Assembly: GCA_964563105.1 (NCBI GenBank)
Contig: CAZLXM010000076.1
Span: forward strand, 1-18,720
Length of the DNA: 18,720 nucleotides
Origin: CAYVTV01 sp964563105
GTDB taxonomy: Bacteria; Bacteroidota; Bacteroidia; Bacteroidales; GCA-2748055
Direction of reading: 5' to 3'
Position 1 is the stretch's first letter. Each line of letters opens with the position of its first letter. Below, in pieces: positions 7,838-14,121 of this stretch. The notes under the pieces are model-generated. The model was not told the DNA's origin. It was given only the letters and a program-made list of their open reading frames with translations, and did no database searches. The translations under genes and the position numbers were made by a program.

Positions 7838-9511
7838 TTAATTTTCAGGTTCTACACGATTAAAAACATCTAAGTAGTTAATAAGAAATACATCTTTTAA
7901 CTCTTCCATTTTTTTGAATAATTTGATAGATATTTGATTGTCTCCAAAGGGATTCGGATAGCCTTCAGGTTTTGAAGGTATTTTGTTCCTTAAGGTAGCA
8001 ATAAACGGATTTTTTAATATTTCAAGTTGACTTTGTGTGCCATTGATTTTGCCTTGTTTGTTTAGGGTTTTGATAAGTCGTAACAAATCAATTTCAATAT
8101 TATGGCGACAACAAAAATACAAGTACCAAGTAAGCTCAAATGGAGAGTTTTTAAGAATTGACTTCTCAATTTCGGAGAGAAAAACATCTAACAAATATCC
8201 TTCATCGCGAAGCCACTTAATATCTTCATCTAAAATTAAGCATTCAATGATAGCCAAAACTTTACCTAAGCTTTTTGACGATTCATTTTTAAGAAGCATC
8301 AAAAGGCTTATTGTTTTCATTATGTTTTTTTTCTTGACCTTCGAATAATTATGAGCATCTTCTGGTATACTCAGGTTGGCAAACTCAACTAAAAATCGCT
8401 CATTAATTGCCTTGTCTTTATTGTTATCAATCAATTCACCAAGAAATTTCTCCAAAAGGCTTGTGCCTGAATGTTCTCTGTGAATTTCAAGTGCTTTAAG
8501 AAGTGTGTATTCAAATTTTTTGAACGGAATTTTTTCTGAAGGAATTTTTCTCAGCGAGAAAATATCATATTTAATGGTGTGTGGTCGGTAAAGTCCTTCT
8601 GGTAAAGAAACTGTTTTTGTTTTAGCTTCATTAACTTGTAGATTATATTCATTTAAAGCATCAATAACTACTCGAATGATTAAAGTACTATCTTCTAGTG
8701 AATTGCATAATATACGGTAATCGTCTTTGAAGCGTGTTGCTAAAAAGTCAATACCTTGTTCTTTTATTTTTTTTGTTATTAAGGTATCTCTTTCTGTAAG
8801 TATTATTTCAATGATTAAATCACTCAGTACAGGGCCAACAGGAATTCCATTTGTCCGTTTATCATTGGAATATTGAATAAGTTTATCAATTTTGGAACCT
8901 GTAAAACTGAAATTAGTATCGGCTAAAGCTTTGTATCTGTCACCACACCAAGCCCAAGCAATCGTATGTGTATAAACTGAATTGTAAAAATTTGTTATGT
9001 CTATCTTAGTCAATAATTTATATTTATAAGCTTCGGCAACCAAATCTTTTTCTTCCATTTCAAGAAATTCATAAATCATTCTTCCAGAACGCAGTTTTCC
9101 TTGTTTGTTTATTGTCAATGCAATAGGGAAACTATATGAATAAATTTCATTTTCTGGGTTAAAAAGAATAGACAAAAGTTTATCCCAATCATTTATTAAT
9201 TCCCAGACAATATCGTGGTATCTATGAGGATGTATAATTCCAAATACTCTCTGAATAAGTCCTGTTTTTGGAAATGAAATAGACGCTAAGTTTTCAGACT
9301 TCCAATTTTTGTCTGTATAACCTTTTTTCTCAAACTTCTCTTGTTGAAACTCAAAATCACTTATTTTAAAGCACGGTGGCAAAACATAAGGCTCTGGATA
9401 ATATCCGTCTTCAAGTATCCAACGAGCAATTTCCTTTTTCCCGTCATCAGTTGATGAAAGTTCTCTTATCAGTCTCTCTGTCTCCAATCTATGTTTTTGC
9501 GGTAAATTCAT
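7838..9511 (-). CDS. Defence-type reverse transcriptase (Abi/UG/DRT-like)
   Basis: This 557-residue protein has an RNA-directed DNA polymerase core at about residues 80-315 and a helical C-terminal extension at 330-557. The catalytic motifs are visible: KIDITNFYNSVYTH with D171, NGIPVGPVLSDLIIEI at 221-236, and the YxDD box as FKDDYRI with D263 and D264. The lysine-containing motif NEAKTKT is at 294-300. YxDD has become FKDD, so the usual tyrosine is phenylalanine. No maturase, thumb-X or endonuclease domain of group II introns is seen, and no intron RNA is apparent. The standalone RT plus long alpha-helical tail is the architecture of abortive-infection RTs (AbiA/AbiK/Abi-P2) and class-1 unknown-group/DRT enzymes, which protect against phage by DNA synthesis. 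The exact subgroup cannot be set by eye. The neighbouring nucleases support a defence role. Confidence 0.85.
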   Translation of the reverse strand: MNLPQKHRLETERLIRELSSTDDGKKEIARWILEDGYYPEPYVLPPCFKISDFEFQQEKFEKKGYTDKNWKSENLASISFPKTGLIQRVFGIIHPHRYHDIVWELINDWDKLLSILFNPENEIYSYSFPIALTINKQGKLRSGRMIYEFLEMEEKDLVAEAYKYKLLTKIDITNFYNSVYTHTIAWAWCGDRYKALADTNFSFTGSKIDKLIQYSNDKRTNGIPVGPVLSDLIIEIILTERDTLITKKIKEQGIDFLATRFKDDYRILCNSLEDSTLIIRVVIDALNEYNLQVNEAKTKTVSLPEGLYRPHTIKYDIFSLRKIPSEKIPFKKFEYTLLKALEIHREHSGTSLLEKFLGELIDNNKDKAINERFLVEFANLSIPEDAHNYSKVKKKNIMKTISLLMLLKNESSKSLGKVLAIIECLILDEDIKWLRDEGYLLDVFLSEIEKSILKNSPFELTWYLYFCCRHNIEIDLLRLIKTLNKQGKINGTQSQLEILKNPFIATLRNKIPSKPEGYPNPFGDNQISIKLFKKMEELKDVFLINYLDVFNRVEPEN

Positions 9512-9540
9512 TGTCAGTATGTTTTTTCTGTCTTTTTTTT

Positions 9541-9682
9541 ATAGCCCATAATGGTCTAGTGTATGTGCCGTAATGGATTGCGGGGCAGTTAGCTGTCCAC
9601 CGACACGAAAACTTGGGTGGACTACAATTCTTAAATACTTGTTGAAACTCTAATGGCATAAATACTTTGTTGTGGGCATGTG
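9541..9682. repeat. Palindromic intergenic element E3, attC-like
   Basis: The degenerate outer arms are GCCCATAATGG...TATGTGCCGTAATGG at 9544-9576 and the inverted copy ending in TTGTTGTGGGCATG near 9681. Inside is a hairpin with arms GTCCACC (9595-9601) and GGTGGAC (9616-9622). GTTAGC occurs at 9589-9594. Read on the minus strand it starts 9 bp past the stop of the restriction-type nuclease and ends about 30 bp before the reverse transcriptase start. The GTTGTGGGCA motif is shared, inverted, with E4. It could be a recombination site, and it could also be transcribed with the reverse transcriptase as a structured leader. Confidence 0.6.
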
Positions 9683-9690
9683 CTTTTTAT

Positions 9691-10608
9691 TTAAATTCCA
9701 GAAATTCTATAATAGATTTCACCTGTATCAGATGCTTGTCTTCGTTTAATAAAAATCATTTCATTTAATCTAATCCTTCCATCTAAAACTAACATTAAGT
9801 CTTGACCATCCATTAAAATCATTGACTTAACTACCGAACTACCTGTTTCTGTACAATCTGGGGAGAATCCATCAAGCGAAATAAATAACCCTAGTGTATT
9901 TTTCAACTTTCCGGAAATTTTTCCTCCGAATTTGTATAAATCACCTGCATTCACAAGTGCTTTTTGCCACTTTGCCTCTAAAAGATAGTCATTGTTATCA
10001 AACGTGAAAGAGCCATCAATTTGTTCTCCAGTAATTTTAAATGCTGCTTTAGGTTGCAAATCAAAAAGAAGAAAGATTTCATTTAACAGTTTTTCCAATT
10101 TATAGCCTCTTTGTTGTGGATTGTCGCTTATTGCTATATCATAGAAATCTTTTTTTAATGATTCAAGTTTCTCTGTAAAGGAAATAGTTAGTTTAACCTT
10201 TTCAAGATTTTCAACTCTTTTTTCTGCTGATTTATTTAATTCTTCTATTGCATCAAAATACCCTTTAGTCTGTTTTCTAAGTTTTTCAACAGATTCTTTG
10301 GCTCTTACGGTAAGATCACCTTTGGTATCCCAATATTTTAAATGACTAAAATCATGGAAGTTTGATGTCTCCTGAAGCAGTTTAAGTAAGTCATTCTGAT
10401 ATATATCTTGTCTGGCAGCCATCCTATCAATAAGTTGAGAGACACTTTCGTATTTTGGATTTTCTTGCCAGTCTATTGTAGATACAATGTATGGATTCTC
10501 CATTGTCAATTCAATAAACTGCCTAAGCTCCTTCTTACGCCAGTAAATATTAGACAATGCATCTTTAAGTGCTAACAGAGCCTGAGTAGAAATCTTCTGA
10601 GTCTTCAT
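9691..10608 (-). CDS. Mrr-like PD-(D/E)XK restriction-type endonuclease with helical N-terminal domain
   Basis: In this 305-residue protein the C-terminal half (about 165-305) is a restriction-endonuclease fold. Helix RGYKLEKLLNEIF is followed by QIDGSF with D198 and then LLEAKW with E211 and K213, the D...ExK metal site. NTLGLFISLDGFSP follows, as in Mrr_cat-like domains that cut foreign or modified DNA. Residues 1-95 form a separate helical domain (LKDALSNIYWRKKELRQFIE, later ESVSQLIDRMA). It resembles small adaptor modules fused to varied effectors. Residues 100-160 are charged and probably coiled-coil. It is 10 bp downstream of the DUF2158 gene, so the two are likely cotranscribed. No methyltransferase lies nearby, so a methylation-dependent (type IV-like) or adaptor-triggered nuclease fits better than a classical restriction-modification pair. 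Substrate is unknown. Confidence 0.8.
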   Translation of the reverse strand: MKTQKISTQALLALKDALSNIYWRKKELRQFIELTMENPYIVSTIDWQENPKYESVSQLIDRMAARQDIYQNDLLKLLQETSNFHDFSHLKYWDTKGDLTVRAKESVEKLRKQTKGYFDAIEELNKSAEKRVENLEKVKLTISFTEKLESLKKDFYDIAISDNPQQRGYKLEKLLNEIFLLFDLQPKAAFKITGEQIDGSFTFDNNDYLLEAKWQKALVNAGDLYKFGGKISGKLKNTLGLFISLDGFSPDCTETGSSVVKSMILMDGQDLMLVLDGRIRLNEMIFIKRRQASDTGEIYYRISGI

Positions 10609-10618
10609 AAATTTTGAT

Positions 10619-10843
10619 TTATTCGGCTTTTTGCAACATAGATGGTTTAAATACAGCTGATTCCAATTTGTTATTTAAAAACCATTGACAGTAAATATCA
10701 CCATCAGTGTATTGTCCACTCATCTTTAATGCTGTATTCTCTGTAGTTGATAATGGGCTCTTTTCATCGCCAATTATTCCTTTGATTGTCATTTTAGGTC
10801 CGCCTGATTTTAGTTGAACCACATCTCCAGCTTTTAATTCCAT
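10619..10843 (-). CDS. DUF2158 / YodC-like small protein
   Basis: This 74-residue protein begins MELKAGDVVQLKSGGPKMTI, the hallmark of the DUF2158 (YodC) family, and contains YCQWF followed by a short C-terminal strand (ESAVFKPSML). The length is normal for the family, a small SH3-like beta barrel with no established reaction. It starts 31 bp past the tRNA-like 3' end and stops 10 bp before the nuclease gene. In this place it may be a regulatory or accessory partner of the nuclease, but YodC-like genes also occur alone, so the partnership is inference. There is no signal peptide, so it is cytoplasmic. Confidence 0.85.
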   Translation of the reverse strand: MELKAGDVVQLKSGGPKMTIKGIIGDEKSPLSTTENTALKMSGQYTDGDIYCQWFLNNKLESAVFKPSMLQKAE

Positions 10844-10874
10844 AAGATAATTTATTTAGTGTTTATATTATTTC

Positions 10875-10902
10875 TGGTGGGGAGTGGGGGACTCGAACCC
10901 CC
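10875..10902 (-). other. tRNA 3'-end fragment (acceptor strand, T-arm, CCA)
   Basis: On the minus strand the T-arm GGGGG-TTCGAGT-CCCCC is followed by ACTCCCC, A and CCA, exactly the 3' end of a tRNA gene. The preceding bases could form a weak anticodon-like arm, but no D-arm with a GG loop is found. The only partial 5' acceptor match (GGGGAGA at 10974-10980) is about 100 bases away. This is therefore a fragment. Partial tRNA 3' ends are often left as attachment-site copies when an integrative element inserts into a tRNA gene. The source tRNA cannot be named. Confidence 0.55.
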
Positions 10903-10928
10903 AGCCCTCTGTCCTGAATTCAGATTAC

Positions 10929-11096
10929 TCATTCTATGACTGCAATGCCTTGTAGTACGGAGTTTGGAACCGTTCTCCCCACAAGGGCAACCCCAACTAC
11001 TACATTTATGAGATTTGTCATCATAGTCTTGAAGTTTTGAGTTGCTTCAATCATTGTTGTCAATGAGGAGAACGCCAGAATCTCGACCATGGACAT
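10929..11096 (-). CDS. Possible small hydrophobic protein
   Basis: This 55-residue frame begins MSMVEILAFSSLTTMIEATQ and contains a hydrophobic stretch, NLINVVVGVALVG, that could cross a membrane. It then reads RTVPNSVLQGIAVIE before TGA. The stop lies a few bases before the tRNA-like fragment. I do not recognise the family. The frame can be extended upstream to a TTG at 11195, but that part lies in E4 and the adjoining hairpin, so the ATG at 11096 is preferred. There is no clear ribosome-binding site. The protein-like sequence makes it worth recording, but it could be chance coding in a spacer. Confidence 0.25.
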   Translation of the reverse strand: MSMVEILAFSSLTTMIEATQNFKTMMTNLINVVVGVALVGRTVPNSVLQGIAVIE

Positions 11097-11140
11097 TGTC
11101 AAGTCAATAGTCAAAGAAACCTTTAAACTCAGGCTCTTTT

Positions 11141-11157
11141 GTCCCAATTGTTGGGAC
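11141..11157. repeat. Short perfect hairpin
   Basis: GTCCCAA and TTGGGAC are perfectly inverted around a three-base loop. It lies between palindrome E4 and the small hydrophobic frame. There is no clear T-run after the stem on the minus strand, so terminator function is doubtful. Confidence 0.5.
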
Positions 11158-11185
11158 TGTATTTTCAATGAACGAATTTTCAGCA

Positions 11186-11325
11186 TTGCCCACAACGGTT
11201 GATGGTATGGTGTCGTGCGGGATTACGAAGCAGTTACCTATCAATTTACAACGACCTTTTTTACGAACCACAAACGCTCGCAAACCACTGAAACCCGCAT
11301 GCACTATACCATATGTTATAAACTG
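11186..11325. repeat. Palindromic intergenic element E4, attC-like
   Basis: The arm TGGTATGGTGTCGTGCGGG at 11203-11221 is inverted at 11294-11311 as CCCGCATGCACTATACCA, with two mismatches and a one-base bulge around a 72-nt loop. The outer ends are TGCCCACAAC (11187-11196) and GTTATAAAC. On the minus strand it starts just past the stop of the GIY-YIG-like gene. Size, long loop and position resemble a long chromosomal-integron attC. A 66-codon open frame across it is an accident of the palindrome. Confidence 0.7.
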
Positions 11326-11328
11326 TTT

Positions 11329-11637
11329 TTATCTTTCTCCACAAACAGGATTATACAACTTTCTTAATTCTTGCTCAACAAGTTTTCTGCCTGGTTGCTG
11401 TAAATTTGGTGTATAATAAACTGAATAAGTCAAAGTCCCCCTACAATTTTTTGTCCAACAGTCTCTCCTTTCATGATTTTCAATTCTTGTTTTTACTTCT
11501 GAACTTTCGCCAACATCTATTAAGTAATACTTGTCTTCAACTTTACAAAGAATAGCGTAAACACCGGACCTATCTTCGAGTTTGTCTGTCGTTGTATAAG
11601 GTCCATCAAATGAGTAGTTTCCAACTGTAATTGCCAT
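11329..11637 (-). CDS. GIY-YIG-like small nuclease-fold protein
   Basis: This 102-residue protein carries GVY at 25-27 and, 13 residues later, DVG at 41-43, standing for the GIY and YIG strands. R51 and H55 follow in VKTRIENHERRDCW. A late acidic helix has E88 and E90 in EQELRKLYNPVCG, with N96, in the places where GIY-YIG nucleases bind metal and phosphate. It is about the size of a lone catalytic domain with no DNA-binding appendage. The ATG at 11637 follows the triple-repeat gene by 12 bp, so they are likely one operon. Palindrome E4 follows its stop. GIY-YIG enzymes nick or cut DNA; YIG replaced by DVG makes activity uncertain. A homing, repair or defence role cannot be separated from sequence alone. 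Confidence 0.65.
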   Translation of the reverse strand: MAITVGNYSFDGPYTTTDKLEDRSGVYAILCKVEDKYYLIDVGESSEVKTRIENHERRDCWTKNCRGTLTYSVYYTPNLQQPGRKLVEQELRKLYNPVCGER

Positions 11638-11649
11638 ATTATTTAAGTT

Positions 11650-11880
11650 TTATTGTTTGTTATCAGTAAAGTCTAGAGTTATATCACCTGAACAAGCTCC
11701 CGAAATTTGAATAAGGTCAAGAGTTGATTTCTTTGAGGCATTTGTCAATGTCAAGTGTGCTCCTTTATTTTTTAATGCACCCGCAATCTGAATTAGATCT
11801 AATGTTGGTTTTGTCCCAGCGTCAATCACTAAATTGGTTCCGAGTTTGGCTAATTGAATTAAGTCTAATGTTGGTTTCAT
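11650..11880 (-). CDS. 76-residue triple-repeat protein, function unknown
   Basis: This protein consists almost entirely of three repeats of about 22-27 residues. Each opens with the motif (P/S)TLDLIQ (TLDLIQ at residues 4-9, 26-31 and 53-58), continues with (L/I)(A/S) and a small-residue helix, and ends in a strand such as NLVIDAG, HLTLTN or DITLDF. The helix-strand pattern suggests a small solenoid, like a leucine-rich-repeat fragment. The DNA of the repeats has diverged while TLDLIQ is kept, so selection acts on the protein. It has no signal peptide or membrane segment. It is first in a likely operon with the GIY-YIG-like gene 12 bp downstream. I do not know a functional assignment; binding or inhibiting the partner is a guess. 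Confidence 0.65.
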   Translation of the reverse strand: MKPTLDLIQLAKLGTNLVIDAGTKPTLDLIQIAGALKNKGAHLTLTNASKKSTLDLIQISGACSGDITLDFTDNKQ

Positions 11881-12237
11881 GTTGTATGTTTTTTTTAAAT
11901 AGTTTATAACTAATAAATAAATACACCCCCTATAACCTTTATATCTCCAAAATAATGAATAACCTTATTATGGTATTTATTCGCTATTTAGAAATCAAAT
12001 ATCTCCAAATTTCCCATTAAAAATACAAAATCAATAAATACAAGTCAATCAACAATATATAAAAAGTTTAATATTTAATTTTAATTTTTGCCATTCGATA
12101 AAAAGTTATTCTAAATCATTTACCTGATTCAATACCAGTGTAGATTTTTGCATAATTTTTTTTATTTATAGTTATTAATTATTTTTATAACAGATCAAAG
12201 CTCAAAAACGGTTTATCTAATCAAACATTATCGTATC
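11881..12237. other. AT-rich divergent intergenic region
   Basis: This is the spacer between the minus-strand repeat-protein operon and the plus-strand ceramidase-like gene, so it must hold both promoters. An 11-bp direct repeat, ATATCTCCAAA, occurs at 11941-11951 and 11999-12009. No gene, RNA or strong terminator is seen, and no clean Bacteroidota -33/-7 promoter can be fixed by eye. Confidence 0.5.
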
Positions 12238-13872
12238 ATGAATAAAATTAAATTTTCAGCACTAATTATTATTAGTTCCCTGTTAATTGTCCTTTTTAAT
12301 AGTTTTTATTTTAAAAATTTCAATAAAAATGAAATTAGTTCAGACAAACAGGGTAATTTATTTATTGGATGGGCTTCTGTTGACATTACTCCCGACAAAC
12401 CTGTTTTATTAAGCGGACAGTTTCATGCACGTGTGTCTACAGGTGTTTTAGACCCTGTCACGGCTACAGTCCTGGCTATAGAATCAGGAACTGGTGTTTC
12501 ATCGGAAAAAATTTTATTAATAAGTTGTGACCTTGTTGTAATTAACGAAGGTCCCAATGATAATGATGAAGGACTTGATGATAAAAAAGAACTTAATTTA
12601 AAAGACAGAGTAAGAGACCTGATAATTAAATCTATTCCCGAAATCAAGCGGGAAAATATTTTCCTGAATGCAACCCATACACACACCGCTCCTGTTGTAA
12701 GTTTATATCCCGATTCAAAAAGCGTTTATGGAATAGAGCTTGATGCTATGTCACCTCTCGAATGCCTCGAATTTATTTCACAACGCATCGCCGGTGCTGC
12801 TAAAATCGCATGGAATAACCGTAAACCCGGTGGTATAAGCTACGGGCTGGGACATGCAGTGGTTGGACATAACCGTTTACAGGCTTCATTTTCGGGTAAA
12901 TCAGCTATGTATGGCAACACAAACAGGCCGGATTTTAGTCACCTGGAAGGATATGTAGATCACACGGTAAATCTCTTGTATACTTGGAATATAAATGAAA
13001 AGCTTACAGGAGTGCTTATCAATGTAGCCTGTCCCTCACAGGTAACTGAAGGCCTGTATCAGGTTAGCGCGGATTATTGGCATGACACAAGAGAGGAACT
13101 TTATCAAAGATTAGGAAAAGATATATATGTTTTTCCACAATGCGGCGCTGCAGGAGATCAATCTCCGCATATTTTAGTCGGTGAACGTGCCGAAGCAAGG
13201 ATGCAAAAACTGATGAGCCCTCCAAATACCCAAAGCGGACCGGGAACAATGGGCAGACGGAAACAAATCGCTGTAAGTATTGCTGATGCTGTTACTTCTG
13301 TTTTACCTTTTATGAAGGATAATATTGAATGGGCCCCGATAGTTAAACATCGAATGGAACGCGCTGAATTAACAAGAAGGCTTATAAGCATGGAAGATGT
13401 TAATGAAGCAATGCAGGAAAGCTCAGAGTACAGGAAAAAATATGAACAAATGCTCCGTAACATTGAAAATAATCCGGATATTAAAAAAAATCCTCGATGG
13501 TATACAGACATTACTAGTACATATACTCATTTAATAATGAGAGAAGGTGTGAAGGAACGTTATGAAATCGAAAAAATAAAACCAAAGATGCCGGTTGAAA
13601 TACATGTACTAAGAATTGCTGATATTGTCATAGCAACAAATCCTTTTGAATTATATCTCGATTATGGGATGCGTATGAAAGCCCAAAGTCCGGCCCTCCA
13701 GACTTTTATAGTTCAACTTACCGGAGGCGGCTCTTACATTCCTACCACAAGGGCTATTGCCGGAGGGGCATACGGGTCAAAGCCAACCAGCACACTTATC
13801 GGACCGGAAGGCGGACAGGAACTCGTGGAGAAAACTTTGGCGCTCATAAATGAATTATGGAAAATTCAATAA
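12238..13872 (+). CDS. Neutral/alkaline non-lysosomal ceramidase-like hydrolase, exported
   Basis: Members of this family use zinc to cleave the amide bond of ceramide to sphingosine and a fatty acid. This 544-residue protein has an N-terminal hydrophobic segment at about 7-22 (signal or anchor). ASVDITPDKPVLLSGQFHAR follows at 46-65, then the zinc-site motif NATHTHTAP at 144-152. HNRL is at 211-214, CPSQVT at 265-270, ADYWHDTREEL at 278-288 and CGAAGDQSP at 302-310. These blocks and their order match the neutral ceramidase N-terminal domain. It is shorter than typical bacterial neutral ceramidases of about 650 residues and seems to lack the C-terminal immunoglobulin-like domain. Many Bacteroidota proteins of this type have unproven substrates, so ceramidase activity is inference. 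A GH3 enzyme follows on the same strand. Confidence 0.85.
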   Translation: MNKIKFSALIIISSLLIVLFNSFYFKNFNKNEISSDKQGNLFIGWASVDITPDKPVLLSGQFHARVSTGVLDPVTATVLAIESGTGVSSEKILLISCDLVVINEGPNDNDEGLDDKKELNLKDRVRDLIIKSIPEIKRENIFLNATHTHTAPVVSLYPDSKSVYGIELDAMSPLECLEFISQRIAGAAKIAWNNRKPGGISYGLGHAVVGHNRLQASFSGKSAMYGNTNRPDFSHLEGYVDHTVNLLYTWNINEKLTGVLINVACPSQVTEGLYQVSADYWHDTREELYQRLGKDIYVFPQCGAAGDQSPHILVGERAEARMQKLMSPPNTQSGPGTMGRRKQIAVSIADAVTSVLPFMKDNIEWAPIVKHRMERAELTRRLISMEDVNEAMQESSEYRKKYEQMLRNIENNPDIKKNPRWYTDITSTYTHLIMREGVKERYEIEKIKPKMPVEIHVLRIADIVIATNPFELYLDYGMRMKAQSPALQTFIVQLTGGGSYIPTTRAIAGGAYGSKPTSTLIGPEGGQELVEKTLALINELWKIQ

Positions 13873-13912
13873 TTTAATTTATCATTAACCGGAAATACGA
13901 AAAAAACTTCTC

Positions 13913-13922
13913 NNNNNNNNNN
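13913..13922. other. Assembly gap (ten N)
   Basis: Ten unknown bases lie between the ceramidase-like and GH3 genes, most likely a scaffold placeholder of unknown true length. The 250-bp spacing between the two genes is therefore not reliable. No feature is seen in the remaining AT-rich spacer at 13873-14121. Confidence 0.95.
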
Positions 13923-14121
13923 ATTTATACTGTAAACTATTTGTCATTATAGTATTTATAGGGAATGAATCTGATAAATAATTATAAAAATAATTTGGAA
14001 AATGATTCGGAATGGTAAGGTAAAATAATTATTAAAAAAATCCTCAAATTCAGGTTTAGAATTGTTACAAGATATTTTTAACAGAAAATTTTGAATTATT
14101 ACTTAAAAATAAATTTAGAAA

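Noticed and set aside
8037..8348. A 103-codon plus-strand frame
   Set aside because: It is antisense to the C-terminal helical part of the reverse transcriptase and has no protein-like features.
7838..9511. Group II intron or retron
   Set aside because: No maturase or endonuclease domain, no intron domain V/VI or retron msr-msd structure could be seen around the RT.
10875..10980. A complete tRNA or tmRNA gene
   Set aside because: The 3' end is perfect, but there is no D-arm, the 5' acceptor match is about 100 bases away and imperfect, and no tag-peptide or tmRNA pairing was found.
11104..11304. A 66-codon minus-strand frame
   Set aside because: Most of it lies within palindrome E4, and the translation reads like structured repeat DNA rather than a protein.
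5781..11325. CRISPR array
   Set aside because: The repeats are long, diverged palindromes at gene ends, not short identical repeats with regular spacers, and no cas gene is present.
13158..13511. A 117-codon minus-strand frame
   Set aside because: It is antisense to the ceramidase-like gene, which has all family motifs.
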